Shown: positions 1-13,894, numbered from the stretch's first letter. The stretch is 64,000 bases of DNA from Camillea tinctor (GCA_022578605.1 MU394106.1:4310-68309), one strand, 5' to 3'. Notes: a model not told the origin generated them from the sequence alone. Numbers and translations are program-made.

Positions 1-94
1 ATAACTATTAAACAAATTAATATCTAATTTTCCCACCAACGACATCATTTAAAAAATATTCAGGTTGTTATAAAAAAGAAGCTCGTTATTCTAA

Positions 95-115
95 CCCCCC
101 CCCCCCCCCCCCCCC
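95..115. repeat. Poly-C homopolymer, 21 bases
   Basis: A run of 21 C residues is seen directly. It is one of five long C or G tracts in the window. The exact length may be uncertain because sequencing of such runs is error-prone. Confidence 0.9.
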
Positions 116-1290
116 TTCTTCTACGGTGTACCTAGGTTAGTGTAGTCCGGCCGTTGCTTGCATATTATTATTAAGCCGTGAAGTGAAGCTCTGGTGAACT
201 TGAAATGGGAGGGATGCCACGGACGCATTGTCGTGGCCGTTGCGAACTTCCAGTGCTACAGCTACATGTTGGCCCGAGTTCCCTCACTACAGACCTATCA
301 AGCTTTTTTATTTTCTTTTTCTCCCCTCCTTCACCCTTCTTTTTTTGTAATTAGGCCGATTATCTCCACGAAAAAGGGGCGAAGGGGGGTTGATGAGGGT
401 CAGACAACGGCGTGTTCCCCAATTTTGTACCATGTAAAAAAGGGAAAAGAGCCCAGTTAGGCTCTGATCAACGAGAAATCAAAAAGAGCCTCAAGAAAAA
501 AAACGGAGATTAGATGCTGATGATATGGGGCAGAAGCGATGATCATTGATCAACAAAGAATTTAAAAAAAGACAAGAAATTTTTGGGCATTGCGCCTTAG
601 AGACGGGAATCGGTACCAAAGCTGTGTTGTACGCGTGCTCCCGCGCACGACAGACTGATCAAAGCTCCTTCGCCCCCCTTTTTTCTGTTCATCACCCTCC
701 TTTCCCCGGGCGATCTGCAGTACTTTTTTTTTTCCTCCTCTTTGACTTTTTTTAATAGTATCCAGAGAAAGGATGTAGTGGAAGGAGGTAGGCGGTGAGA
801 AGGAGGAGAGAAAAACAAACGCACGATCCCAAATGCACGAAATCTGAATCCAACTGCCGATCGGATGGTCATCGCACAAATGAGACCGTCCCCCCTCTCT
901 GGAGAGAATTTCCCTTGGTTCGATCGGTATGGTTGATTTTTGCGCACGGAACTTTTTTTTCTCAATAGTTCAGAGATTTATTATATGTATGTAAGTATGT
1001 ATGTAGGTTATGTATAATACATACATATTATGTACGCGTGGATGTGTGTGTATGTTTATTGCTGGATTACAATTGGGGGATTCAGGAGAAACTTATAAAT
1101 GCTGACATTCTTCTCCACACCTTCACACCCTCTCTCTCTATGTTCTTGGACCCTTCCCTCCTCCCCCTCCTTTAAACAAAACTATAGAAGTATAGCTATA
1201 CATATGTAGGTGTATGTAGGTTATGCCCTACCCACGACGACGATGAGAAAAATGACAAGGGGGGCCCGCGGGGACGGTCTTCAAAGGCGA

Positions 1291-1310
1291 TGATCTGATC
1301 TGATCTGATC
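1291..1310. repeat. TGATC pentanucleotide repeat, 4 copies
   Basis: Four perfect tandem TGATC units lie in otherwise non-repetitive intergenic DNA. This is a simple microsatellite with no visible function. Confidence 0.9.
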
Positions 1311-4139
1311 TCGCACAGCAGGAACAGACCTAAAGGATAAAATATTCGATCAGGTCAGCAGGTCAACTTTTTTTGTCAGTTTTTACATTTATGCCTCAAA
1401 TCCCCGGCGGTCAAGCAATATCTTGATTTTCTTCCCCCCCTCCTTTGTTGTCGCTTGATTATTTTTGCTTTTTCTTTCATTTTTGCCTCCCTCATGGTTC
1501 CTTTTCATGATAAAGAGCGGTTTATCCGTACCAATCGGACGGTAGAATATCGATAGGCAGGTAGATACGTAGGTAATAAGGGTCATATAGTATAGGGTAG
1601 GCAGGTAGGTTAGCTAATTAGTAGATATGTATCAACATAGGGTCTTATTCTTTCCGGTCAGCAGCACAGGAAATTTCGGGGAGGGGTGTAAGGCACGAAC
1701 GGCATAGAATGTCACGGACCCTTAGCTCTTGCTGACGATCGCTATAGGGCGACATGAACAGGCCGTCCCGAAGACCTAACCCCTCTTCACTCACATCCTA
1801 TCTTGTCCTATCCTATCTCACCCCATCCTCCGTAATCTTGATATGTAGGTATGCCTACCATACCGCGGGCTAGTCGTTAGTAAATTGCCCAACGACAACG
1901 ATGTGCATGTATATTGTGACGGAGAGGAGATTATGCCGGTGAATCATTCACCGGGTCAGGCACTCCTCCTAGGAGCAAGTGACGCGGGTGTCATAGGATT
2001 CTCTTCTCGCCCCTTTTTCTTCCTGTTCTCGAAATTTCCCCAATCCGTGCCCCCATCCAGTTGGTCTACATGACGACATGCCTATTTCATTCGGTTCGTT
2101 TTTCAGAGTTTCCTGTCATGTATGTAAGAATAGTGCCCCATCTAATTATGACAACATGTCTAAACTGTGGTGTGGAGGAAGTCAGCTAGATAGAGCGTCA
2201 GACATCTATAGTGATATATGTATATTATACGTATATACAGACTACGTAGAAGCCCGTTCCTAAACATGTATTAAGGCTTACGTCAAAGTGTGAGGTTCTA
2301 TATGGAAGATTCAAGATTTAGGTATATGTATTCCTATTTTCTAGTTGTTATTCTATCAATATATGTCAGAGGAATAGGGCGATGCATTATATGAAAGCCC
2401 GATTCGGATGTATATATTTCTGTCATTCTCTTGTCATAAGAGTAAATTGATTAAAGCACTTCCTTCGCAGGATCTGGCGCCCAGCTTTATTAACCGCTAC
2501 CCCTCTTCTACCGACCAAGCCATCGAATAGAAAAGGAACGCAAGTTAGATATTAGCCCTTGGAAGTACATCAGAGGCGTATTATCACCGAATACTATGCC
2601 CCATCCTAAATGGTTAAAGCACCCCTTTTTGGGGCTCAAATGACATCAGTAGTCTGAGGTTGAGTAAGTTGGCATGGCAAACATCATGTCAACGCGGCCG
2701 ATAGCACCGGAATGCCGCAAGAGGCAATATTAGCTCAAGCATGAACTGTTGCTTCCACTATCTGTTTACAAGAGATGGACAGTATAGCTTCAAGCTCACA
2801 GTCCCCTCGTGTGGCTATGCCACTAGCATGCTGGAAAGTAGCTATACATGATCTTCATGTATCATAACTACTTCCTCGTAGATGGTTACAATGTGCCTAG
2901 ATCAGATCTCTGACCGATCTCACCCAGGCCCGGTCCTTGACGGGTTAGGTAGGATGGGGGACAAGCAAGCAGAGCCGGGGTTGCTGTAAGAACGACCCCC
3001 ATGTGTTTTATCCCCGGAGCGGAAATTTGCTCTCTTCCTCGGAAAAGGGGGGAATGTGTGATAGCGAAATGACTTCACAGGGTCACTTCGTCTATGCCTC
3101 GTAGCGAATGGTTTTCCCGGGTATCGTGAGGCGGTAACACGGGTCCTCGGCCATCGTTGGCCCGTCTCGCGGTATGGGGTCCACAACAAACCACAACATC
3201 CCGAGGCGAGCACCAGCTATTCTCGTTCGTCGACCATGCTCAACGCACTTGCCTCTCGCGAGAGGCTTGCGCTGAAACAAAGAACAGCGGCCCTCATTAT
3301 TCAGTCTGTCTAGCTCAATCCCACTTCCCCTTCTATCTTCTATTTGATGATAGCATCATACATGGTATAGGGACACGTAGACGCCCCCCATAGGCACAAG
3401 AGTCGACACCAATGTACATATGCCCACGTTAGGCCCCTGTGATTACTATACATAAATACGTACATAAATACGTACATACATACATACATACATACTATGA
3501 GCTTCTTCTCGCCCGCCATACCACCCTACTTACGCCATCCCTCCCCGTCCCAGAATGTAACCGAAGCAGTGTCATACAAGTGCGATACCAAAGGAAGGAC
3601 GATGAAGATAACACCAAAGAGGTGTTTAACTTGTACACCGACTATCAAGAGAACCCCCCTAGATTCCATTTGCCTCGTTTCATCTCCCACTCCTTACTTT
3701 TTTTTCTAAGGTCAACCCCTTACCCCTTAATGAGGCGTGTATAAAAAGATCGGTAAAAAAGACACATCGTTGTTTTTCCGGTGGCAAGAATTTTAGGTTA
3801 GATAATCTCTAGGGAGGCTGACAACGCTGGGAGGAAAAGATGAAACGGCCGGTTATTCAATCTCAAGGCGAGAGAGTACCGGCGGCTGATTCATATCTCC
3901 ATCAGGCTATGCTTCTCATCAAAGATCAAGTTTGCGCCATCGACGCTTAAGTGATTCGGTTAGTTGAATGGCCCTTTTGTCTCACCAGCATCTCAGTGGA
4001 ACATTGTCCCAGGAATCTCGTGCCAATCAATGTTGAAAGGGATAGAGGTTTCACGTCTTTTTGGATTTCCTACTTTCAGGAATGTAATTTCTAAGGCAGG
4101 CGAGAAGAGGGAAAGTAGCTAGTAATATTCATAGACTTT

Positions 4140-4161
4140 GGGGGGGGGGGGGGGGGGGGGG
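4140..4161. repeat. Poly-G homopolymer, 22 bases
   Basis: A run of 22 G residues follows an AT-rich stretch in the left gene-poor flank. It is the longest of the C/G tracts in the window. It could form a G-quadruplex-like structure or cause assembly error. Confidence 0.9.
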
Positions 4162-7100
4162 AAATTTCCAATTAGTAATGATAATTTTGGGTGATACTTA
4201 GACAAACAACTTAAAGAATAACTCAGGGGAGGAAGCCAAAGGATAAAACGTTTAAAATCTGCTAGTAGTAGGAGAATTAAGCCCTTGCCATCGATCTGCC
4301 CCTGAAAATATATGGCGGCTTCCTTTTGCAATCTTCGATACTAAATTATTCTTTACTTTATCTAAGTCTACGTAACTACAAAGGGATGATAAATACAAAC
4401 ATGAATAGGTGACACTAATAAACACAGGTATAGGAGGTATAATACTATATCCTAGATATCAAGAACAAACTTCTAGCTTCAGAAGGCACTAGCTAACCCT
4501 TAAGACAAGATCTAGGCTGTTGTATCTTTTCACCTGGGTTGCTTACTAACACGGGGAATCCCTGAAACAGAACGAAAGGAAAGAAGGTTTTGGGATATTA
4601 GTAAATCAAGCTGGGGTATATAGATGTATAGACCTTAAACGTCATCGTTCAGGGCCCCTGTGAAGCGAGACCGGTGATATCTAACAAATAACTGCAAGAC
4701 GATTATTGCCATCGACAACATGCTCTATTATCCTCTTATTACTCGGCTTCATATGGTGCCACCTACGAAATATCATACGTTTCGTTGACCTTTTCCTCTA
4801 CGTCACATTGGGTTTCTACCGGGGGATAGACATGTTCGTCTTATAATGATACCTCATATTTTTCTGCTCACCGGGATATCTCTATCAGTCTAAGCTGCAG
4901 TACTAGATCCTTCTCATTTTTGCAGAGGAGCACTATTGGTTGGCGTAAGTTCCTACTAGTTTGCGTGAAGCCACAGCGAGGAACTAGATAATTGGAGCTA
5001 GAAGTTCGTCAACTGGGGTTATGGTCGTCTGAGACTACCGCCTTGTTCTCCATCCGCAATATGTCTGGAGGCTTAAACTAGTCTAGTAAGCCTTACGCAT
5101 AGACTACAGGAGGCTGAGTATGTACGCACGTGGTAAGAAGCAATGGTTAGAGCCACGTCATCACGGTCTCCCTGCTCAGCGTCTGGTTCAAGATGCCGTC
5201 CAACATTATCATCAGTGCGATGGATGTGATTGATGTCATCAATGGTTCCTCGTCCCTGGTCGGAAGATACCGCAGCGGAAGAAAGCTATATTAAGCGAAT
5301 AATGTCAACGGCGTTATGCCTCGGGTACAGCTGTGTGGAATCGGTGAGCACGCCTAGTGATTGTATGGGTAGGGTGCAGCTGTACCTATCACGAATGACG
5401 ATGATTGTTGACGTCGTTCGGACCCGATAGTACGACCCAGGGATCAGGGGAGCACAATGTTAAGCAGTTGAGATGTGACAGCGAGCTATCCCTTGCGTTT
5501 ATCGCCGCATTGTTTTCCTATTCGCTCCCCCGCCATTGGGTCTTGAATCGGCAATTAATGGCCGGGCTGGAAACACAGCTGGTGAGACAAGAGTCTAGCA
5601 GGTAATGCCATTGCTGATGGCGGTCAAGACAACTGAGTGGCTAGGGACGATATGCGCGCGTGGAGATGCGTACAGTAAACAATCAATAGTGGTACGTTTA
5701 GTAACCTAGAGGCATGCAATCTCAGGACATGCAGGATCTTTCGGGGCTGTTTGCAGACGGAATAGATCTGAATTGGGCTGTGGCCTGGTAGCACCGAAGA
5801 TTCTGTAGGAGCTACGGCCTAAGTGCATAGAATAGACCTACATATCACTTGGGTATCTGGCATATATCTCATCGATATATATCTAGCCCAAAAATAGCCT
5901 GGCGCGGGACGAATATCGCAGGCATGTCCGGAACGGAGTTACGGGCAGGAACATGATAGCAAGGATTCGTTTCGCATTTGCAGATCGGTTATATTCCCCG
6001 TTAGTCTAGCCGTCTATTAATGATATCAGCAGCGTTAGTGACGATGTATAGAAGCGTAGAGAAGGGGGAGTCTTACTAGAAAGAGCGGTAGGCCGTAACT
6101 ATTGCATATGCGAGATGGGGCGGCAACATTAGATATGCATCGAGAAGAGCCAATGGTAGAATGTCTCCAAGCACTTGTGATCCAGCTTGGGCTGGTAGGT
6201 GATCTACCTACCAGCAGGTCGGATGGAGAGAGAAAAAAAAGGAAGTCCCTCTAAGTGGTAGCAGACGAAAGCATGGCTGTCAGCTGACGTTCTGAGCTCT
6301 GATAGTATACGGCACATACGACGCCTGGGATGGGCATCATTACCTTAGTACGAGCCAGAAGAGGCACCACCTCGCCCAGACTGCTAAGTCCGGCGGAAAC
6401 TAGGGGTTTGGGTGTTTGGGGGGTTTAGTTGACATCTGATGTTGCAACATCGAGCCGCCAGAACGGATGACGATGTGGATGTGACTATGAGACTTATCAA
6501 TAATTTTTTTCTCCCCCTCTCTTCTAGTTGGACCCCGAGGAGAACCCAACCTGGTTAACTGGGGGCAGCTGGGGCTGTTTGCGACGGCCAAGAGTGTTCG
6601 ATTAGGGACCGACGGAACTTTTTACCAAGACGAAGGCAGACCCCCCGGCCTCCATCGCGTTCCCTTACCACCTCCCATCTCCCCACCTGCAGGGTCGATC
6701 ATCACGATCGGCTTGGTGGTCAACCCCACGGATAGCCCCGCACCGCCAGATCTTCAACGTTGCTGCGTATTGTGCCGTTCTCGCGATGTTCCAACACAAC
6801 CAACGTAGTGGATACCCCTTATAGGAGGTACATGAGATAGAACAAAACAACGTATCTCTGGGCTTTCTATCTCCACATATTCAAGTAGAATCTACCTACC
6901 ACCATCAAGGACCATTAAGGTACGTAGTAAATAGATCCGTTGATGTGGTCCATTGTTGAGTAAAAGATTTCCGCAGGTGTGGATACTCTTCCCTAGTAGA
7001 TGCATTAGTTAACAACGTACCTCGCCCAAGGAGATGCGTGCTCGCACTCGTTCCGGGTAGATAGCTACGATTGTACCTAGGTGCTGTGTCATTCGAGGTA

Positions 7101-8667
7101 CCATTTATGGTGCCATCCAAGGCATCATCTGAGGAACCATCCAAGGGGTCATCTGCGGCACATGTAGTAGATACATTAAAGGTGAGTCCAGCCGTCGATT
7201 AGCGAGTATTTACTAGATCAAGCAGGACCCTGGATTTTGAAACGGTTTGCCAGGAGAGGAGGAGGTAGAAGGTGGGCAGGGGGGAGGAGGGACGAGAGGG
7301 GGGGGGGGTGTATGTAAGTGTGTGTAAGAGTGTGTGCGCGCGCGTGTGTGTAGGTTCTACATACTCAGTTCAGACCAAAAGATACCAAGCCTACCTACCT
7401 TATCCTATCAACGTAGGTAGGTTTGGTAGGCTACCCATAGGTTGCATGCAGATGTCTCTAGATGCATGTACAACACGAGCATGCCTCGCAGCCCTGGAGT
7501 TGTCGGGCTTGAAGGTGTAACGATGATTTACCAAGCTGGATCCCAAGACTAGCATATGGCCTTGGAAACAGGTGGCCAAGTCAAGCAAGCCTAGATAATT
7601 GTTGCTTTGTATATGCACGTAGTTTTCAAGAAACATTATAATCTGGTTGACGAGGGTGGTAGGGGCTGAGTTTCGAGGTTGTTATTGGATGAGCCAGCGG
7701 TGGGAGGTATAGGAGGGGGTTGAAGATGTTGATGTCTGAATGATGTGTGGGATGGAGGTTTATTAGGGGTTTAGAGCAGAAGTAGAGCAGAAGTAGAGGG
7801 AGAAGGACCAGGACCAGGACCAGGACTAAGACTAGGACCTAATACTAGCATAACATTCATAGGTACATGTAAATCGGTACTCAGTGTGAGTGGAAGGAAG
7901 TGGTAGAAGATGATGAAAGAATGCATCAATCCAAAGGTAGGTACTACTAGGTAATAGTATACATCATCAGGTACCTAAACTTAACTTACGCGCTATTCGT
8001 CTCGGCAAAACTCTATTCGCAACCAGGCTACCTTACCTCGGATCAGAGGTATCGACAAATGTATTCTAGTGACTAATTCATACGCATTTGGATACTTAGA
8101 ACCACTAAGGTAGGTACACCTAGCCGCCTAGCCAAGGTCATGTATGTTACATGTAGCCTGGGTGGGTTCAGGTATGAAAAGCACATTTGTTTTGAAGTGA
8201 TTCCATAGTTTCTAAAAGTCCATAAATTAGACCACATATCCCGTCCTGACCGACCTGCAACAAGAACTAGAACTAGAACCTGAACTTCGTTCCAACACCC
8301 CAATACAAGGAAAACCCGAAATCCGGCTAGTAAGTTAAGATCTTTTTTTTTTTCAACCCCCTCAGCTGTGCCCCTCATCTCTTCGTTCTTTCCCTACACT
8401 ATTGCTTCCTTCCTTTTCTCCCCACTACGCATTAAAGACGCTAAGCGTCCCACCCGTTTATGTACCAGGTCGATCAGCCAACTCTGAACCTTACCAATTT
8501 TATCACCTACACCTACCTCTCTTACCTTTATTTACTACTTAACCTTTTTTTTTTTTTTTTACTACTTCTTCTCATCGTCACTCTAACTACCACCAAACCA
8601 AAACCAGTCTTCTCTAGTTCCTACCTACAGAACCAGATCACACCAAAAAAAACCTATCATCATCATA

Positions 8668-9271
8668 ATGGGTGTCACCAAGACTATCATCCAGGAGGGT
8701 TCCGGTGCTCAGCCTACCCGAGGCCAGACCGTCACCATCGAGTACACGGGCTGGTTCAAGGACACCAGCAAGCCAGACAACAAGGGAAACAAGTAAGTCA
8801 AAGATGAAGATCTAGGTTTTAGATTAGGTCTGGTACATCTTGACCGAAAAGCAATGGAATAGCAGAAGAAGCGCAAAGCTACCCCTCCAACCCCCCCAAC
8901 CCCCCCCCTCCATCCCGTCTTGGCAGCTATAGCTGTTGCGTTGCGACGGTGACGTCAAAGTTGCCTATGTTATGATTGGTTCCCTCGCTAACAGCCCACC
9001 CACTTTCCCCCTCTCCGATAGGTTCGACTCGTCCATTGGACGCGGCGACTTTGTTACCAAGATTGGCGTTGGCCAGGTCATCAAGGGTAAGGTCTTATTT
9101 CCATTCCTATCCTTTCTTTTCCTGTCTTCGATTTACCTACCAATTCGACTTTTTTCTCTGACGCAATGGCTGATCGTACGCAGGCTGGGATGAGGGTGTT
9201 ACCCAAATGAAGGTTGGCGAGAAAGCTACTCTGGACATCACGAGTGACTACGGCTATGGCTCTCGGTACGC

Positions 9272-9302
<31 letters not shown>

Positions 9303-9615
9303 CCCTCCTCCCCTACCACGGCCCCCCTTTTCTTTCTTACCCGACCCCTACCGACTCTTCCCCCCCCCCCTACCCCCTAAACCCCCCTGGCCCCCTTAAC
9401 CCCCTACCGAACCGAATCCCATACGAAGATTTCAAAATATGGTTTAGCTTACCAGCGCGTGTAGCGGCTTCACCGGCCACATCCCAGCCAATGCCGACTT
9501 GATCTTGTGAGTAATTAACGCTTCTCCTCGTCCAACATGTCCGAAGTAAACTGGGCTATTCCTTGCTAATCTTCTACCACCTCGTAGTGACGTCTACCTG
9601 AAGAAGGTTGAGTAA
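8668..9615 (+). CDS. FKBP12-type peptidyl-prolyl cis-trans isomerase
   Basis: This encodes a 113-residue single-domain FKBP, a cytosolic prolyl isomerase and the usual binding protein for FK506/rapamycin in fungi. Five exons are joined: 8668-8792, 9022-9086, 9184-9265, 9465-9506 and 9588-9615 (342 nt, frame kept at every join). Family motifs read in order: EYTGWF near residue 25, FDSS-GRGDF, VGQVIKGWDEGV around the active-site Trp, DYGYGSRGF, and IPANADLIFDVYLKKVE at the C-terminus. Length matches FKBP12 (about 108-115 aa), with no signal peptide or extra domain. The ATG is in a good fungal context (cataATGGG) and begins exactly where the family begins. A proximal TAG at 9444-9446 could be mistaken for the acceptor of exon 4, but only the one ending at 9464 restores the conserved RGF. 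Intron 3 holds a (CT)n run and C-rich sequence. Identity is near certain. The gene name varies by species, so none is given. Confidence 0.96.
9274..9305. repeat. CT dinucleotide repeat in FKBP intron 3
   Basis: A (CT)n run of about 30 bases followed by C-rich sequence to about 9400 makes up the first half of the 199-bp third intron. It is a strong polypyrimidine tract but lies far from the acceptor at 9464. Confidence 0.85.
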
Positions 9616-10972
9616 AGGTACATCGTACATCATATCCCGGCGTTCGTTAGCACCTTGCGGACTTTGTCTAGTCTAGATGGATAGATCACCACCAGAAGTC
9701 GCCCTCGTTGTCATGGGCGTATTTGCTCGATACGGCATTCGTTAGGGAGGTTTACATTTACGCGTGCAAGTCACAAAATTTGACAATCGTTCATTATTTA
9801 CCTCCTCTACTTACGGGTATAATTGCGTGACACCGTAAACAAATCATCTAGGTTAGGTTAAGAGCTCGTAACTCTTAACTCCTCCTACCTATGTCCTTTG
9901 CACCAAATTCGGATCCTTGGCTTCGAACGAGTGGCTTCTCGCCATAGACCCCTACTAGGACTAGGTCCCTTAGGAATGCAGTCGCCTCGTCATCCTGCCG
10001 TGACCTGTTGCATAATGCCATGCATTGGTCTGGATAACGATCGAACCCCTCCAACTGCATCTGCGTTCCACGACAGCTCACGAGATCCCCGTCCCAATAT
10101 AGGAGATTTTTTCCTAATAGGCAAGAGCCGTCAATATGATTGAGTGCTAGTTGCTTATTCCCTTTCCAGGATCACAACCTATGGCAAGGCTCTGATAAAG
10201 AATCTTCAAGGTAGGGTGAAAAAAAAAAGGGCGAAGCCAAACAAAATAGGTTCATGCTTCTGACCGACTGCTCGCTTATTCCAGATGAGACGTAAGAAGA
10301 AAAATACCTGTTTTTTTTTCCCTTCAGAACCCCCTCTCCCCCTTAGGACTCTGGGAGATGGGAGCTTTTGTAATCTCACTTACTTCAGCAGTTGTTTATG
10401 AAACTTTGGGTGCAGCGTTCTCCAACCCGTTATGGTATAGAGATCAATTGATTCAATTCGCCTCTGTAACAGCTCCGGTCTCTTATATGTAAATCCTTCG
10501 GGCTACTAACACCAAATCTTCGCCCATCAGGCACGTTTTGTAAGATCAAGCTCGACAGCCAGATCCACATATTCATCATTTTTTTTCTGTCTAGAGCTTG
10601 CTTTCTCGATATCCTAAGTAGGTAGGTTTGTCATAATAACAGTTTTCATCCCAAACGATACTCAAATACAATTTTTTTCTTTTCTTTCTCAATTGATCTC
10701 CACTTGTTTGCTTGATTGTCACCAAGAACTAATTATGATACTTGCTATCAATGGCTTTATCTATTGTCTGCCAAACATTAAAAGAAAAAGAAAAAGAGTT
10801 TCGTGTCACTAGCAAAAAAAAAGGAAGACAAACCGTGAGAATCTCAAGTACCTGCTTCGTATAAAACCAACACCTACCCAGCCTGGTGTTCGTTGTTAGT
10901 ATTCTTTGACAGCGATTCTTCTCTCATAAACCGGGGAGACTTTAAGAGGATCCCGAATAACCAACACTCACC
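9616..10972. other. Intergenic, nothing recognised
   Basis: This stretch holds the FKBP 3' region and the upstream region of the F-box-like gene. Short open frames (for example 9898-10143) have no coding character. There are A/T runs near 10210, 10310 and 10670-10810. No RNA gene was seen. Confidence 0.6.
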
Positions 10973-11669
10973 ATGATTATGATTGAGTACTTAGGGCGTA
11001 AAGCCTCGTGGAGGAAGAACAAGGAATACTCTCCCGCCCGCTACGTGGACAAAGAAACCAGACGTTGTACAGGACGCTCTCACAATGGCTGGCTCAACTT
11101 TGTGGTCCCAGAGAAGGTCAGCGAAATCTGATGCCACATTGACTCCAAGCACCACCAAGCTCACCGTGCGTACCTAGGTCCTTCAAGCACCGCCAGCCAG
11201 CCAATCATCGGCTCTCGTGCGACTCCCTCCCGAGCTCATATTGATGATACTCGAGCATGCCGGCCCTCTCGGCCGGGTCAGCGCGGTCTTCGCCTGCAAG
11301 CAGCTCTTCCAGGTCTCCAGCCTCACCCGCTTCGCCATACCCTCGGCCCAGAACCACCAGTGTCTCATCGCGACAACGAGATGTCTCGCGATGCGCGCAC
11401 TGCTAGAGTTCGTAGGACCTAGGAACGCCAACGGCCTACCTTCCCCCACGCACGGCGTCTGCTACCACTGCTGCCGATGGCTACCGACCGACAAGGACTA
11501 TTGGAAGGACGTGGGAAAGGAGTCGCTCTCCCACCCGCAGCAAAGCCGCTGGTGGACCCCGGAGCAAGTGAGCAGGGCCATCGAGCTGTGGATAGAGCAA
11601 AAATATCACCAGTGCCCTGTGTGCTACTACAAGCGAGAAAAATTGATTCTGTGGGGTGGTGCATCATGA
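10973..11669 (+). CDS. F-box-like protein with Cys pairs
   Basis: Proposed as two exons, 10973-11116 and 11178-11669, joined by a 61-bp GTCAGC...CTAG intron with phase 0 on both sides (211 aa). The second exon has no ATG of its own near its start, which is why the upstream exon is needed. Residues about 63-100 fit the fungal F-box pattern (LPPEL, then ILEHA, a Leu/Val core and CKQLF), the motif that contacts Skp1 in SCF ubiquitin ligases. Downstream, two CxxC pairs (about residues 143/146 and 194/197) could bind a metal, as in many fungal F-box-like proteins of unknown function. Exon 1 is Arg/Lys-rich and has no recognised domain, so its inclusion is less certain than the F-box segment. A partner or substrate cannot be inferred. 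Confidence 0.55.
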
Positions 11670-13894
11670 TACGGGACTTCCGTATGAACAGCTTCCGGGA
11701 GAAGGTATCAACTGGATAGAGGAGGAGGCGCGTTTGGATTAAGGGGTTTTAAGGCGTTTGCGAAGAAGAAAAAGAAAAAGAAAAAAGCGTAATGGTCTTT
11801 GATTTTCCCCATATATCGATGGATGAATACTACTATACGAGGCTTTACTCTATTATCGATGTTTCCGAAACCGTCCCGAACTCTCCGATACGGTTCAATG
11901 CGGGTACGGGCGCCATAGATCAATAAATCTATATAAACTAGGCAATTTCACGGCCCGTCGGACGGGACGGACGCAGATCAAACCAAACCCGTCCGGTCTT
12001 GAGTGCTATAACCTATCTGGATACTTGACCTACTAAATGATTAAGTAGCAAGATTCTATCATCTATTACCACCAATATAAAAATGAATGATTCGGGAAGT
12101 TTATAATAATAATAATAATAAAAAAAAGACTACGGTAAAAAAAAATGACCACCTTACCCCCCCCCCCCCCCCCTTTTTTTATTTTTATTTTCCTAGGATT
12201 CGTAAAATGTTTCTGCGCGAATTATTTATTAATTGACCTATGACGTAAGAGGCCCGACTATGCTCGTGTTTTCGATAAATGAATTGTTCACCACCTCCTA
12301 GATATAGGGTTTTGTGATCGATCGGTTTTCTTTTTGTTACATTATGTGGTAGAAAAAGCTTTTGTGTGCTTGGCTGGAACTTGGGTTTCAATTCCATGTA
12401 AGCCTGACGTGTGGGCTAATATCCATGAATCTAGTGCTAGAAAGCTGAGTGGGCTATGATGAGAACATAGGTTATGAAAGTCCACGAGTCTGAGTATGAT
12501 ATAAATACTTATCTATCCGAACAAAATAAAGGATCATTATGAAAGGTTTGTTGTGGCAGTTACTGCCACCAACGTGTTAAGTGTTAGATTCTCAAGCTCT
12601 ACGACTATGCGTCACTCCTTCGAGATCTGGTATGAACTATTGAGTTCCATGCTTCTTGTATATATCCCAAAGGCACATTTGTATCCCTGAGCAGTGCCCG
12701 TGTAACTAGAACTTACCTCGAACAATACAAACGTGGAACCTTTTAGTCTAGCCTTCAGTGTGAGTTGCCTCCGTAACTTGAGCTCTGCACTCTGCACTCT
12801 CCCTGTCTCTCTTGACGGATTGCTTCCAGGCACTAGCTCCAGCTGAAGCTCGAACGAATGACACTGAGTATACACTGAGTCGGGGTAATAGATGACACGC
12901 TTCCCCGCACCATAGGAGAATGCAAATAGTCAGTTGGTATAAACCTATGTATGTATAGCCGAATGCAAGCGCTGATCTGATCGTCAATAACTCGATTACC
13001 CACCCTAACACGTCCCCGCCACCTTCAGCTCACGCAGCGACCACAAATAGCTCCAGGGATTCGGAGGTCGGCAAAGAGGAGGACCGCTCTATTGCCAAAG
13101 GGATTCTTTTGTAACTACCTAGCTAGTTGTTTAGGGGCAGTAGCATAGTAGAATTCGGTATCAATAATTCAGCCCAGATGAGCTAGACGGAGTCGTTTAG
13201 GGGAGGCTCGTGCCGTGAAGACCTTCAGCCCTACGTAGGTAAAAATCAGATGTTAGGACGTGTGGGATTGCTCTACGGCAGAACCGACTTATCATCATAG
13301 AGTCATCAGAGTGCTTGGCTAAAACCAGGACGGGGGTGCTGATGACTTAATACTACCTTTGACTAACTAATATTGTACGTACCATACATCTAAAACATAA
13401 CAGGTACCTACATTTTTATTTTCAAGTTTGCCGGCACTGTAACCTGTAACCACTAGGCAGATGCTTACCACTACGTAGCTTCTTACTGACCATAACTGGT
13501 GATAGCATCTTCCGAGGCGATTGGACGTTTATAGTATTGGTGAATATAACATACAAATACAACAAGTCGGCGTATGCGAGATGGGCGACCAGGCATCTTA
13601 TGGTTTGGAGGACGTGCACCAATGAGATACATGGTAGAAGTATAAGTATCTATTTTATGAACTGATAAAAGTGTTCTCTATAGGCTGCTGTGATAACCCT
13701 GGCTTGGGAGATGATACTCCGCGGTTCTATTCCAACAGTCCCCGTAACGGCGCCGGAGTCTGTAGGTCGCCGGGACCTTAGACGAGAATATTTAGCATCA
13801 CCAATACCTAGGACTAGAGGGCATTCAGACGTGTATCACAAACCGTATCATAATTCATTACAAACTTTTTCACTACTATCCCTTAATCAAGACC
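11670..13894. other. Intergenic, nothing recognised
   Basis: No gene is supported. Small frames near 12185-12397 and 12612-13011 have no domain and overlap each other. A 17-base poly-C (12157-12173) sits between A-rich and T-rich runs. The final 200 bases are the upstream region of the monooxygenase pseudogene. Confidence 0.6.
12157..12173. repeat. Poly-C homopolymer, 17 bases
   Basis: Seventeen C residues are followed directly by T residues in an AT-rich intergenic stretch containing a (TAA)n run at about 12104-12121. Confidence 0.9.

Larger units (their letters stand above)
1..8667. other. Gene-poor left flank, no supported gene
   Basis: I see no coding pattern here. The open frames are all under about 125 codons, mostly overlap each other on both strands, and show no recognisable domain. 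The region holds simple repeats (poly-C at 95-115, four TGATC units at 1291-1310, ATGT-type runs near 985-1070 and 3460-3496, poly-G at 4140-4161) and many short TACCTA/TAGGTA motifs. The last 330 bases (about 8340-8660) are pyrimidine-rich and probably belong to the FKBP promoter and 5' UTR. Decayed transposon sequence cannot be excluded by eye. Confidence 0.6.
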
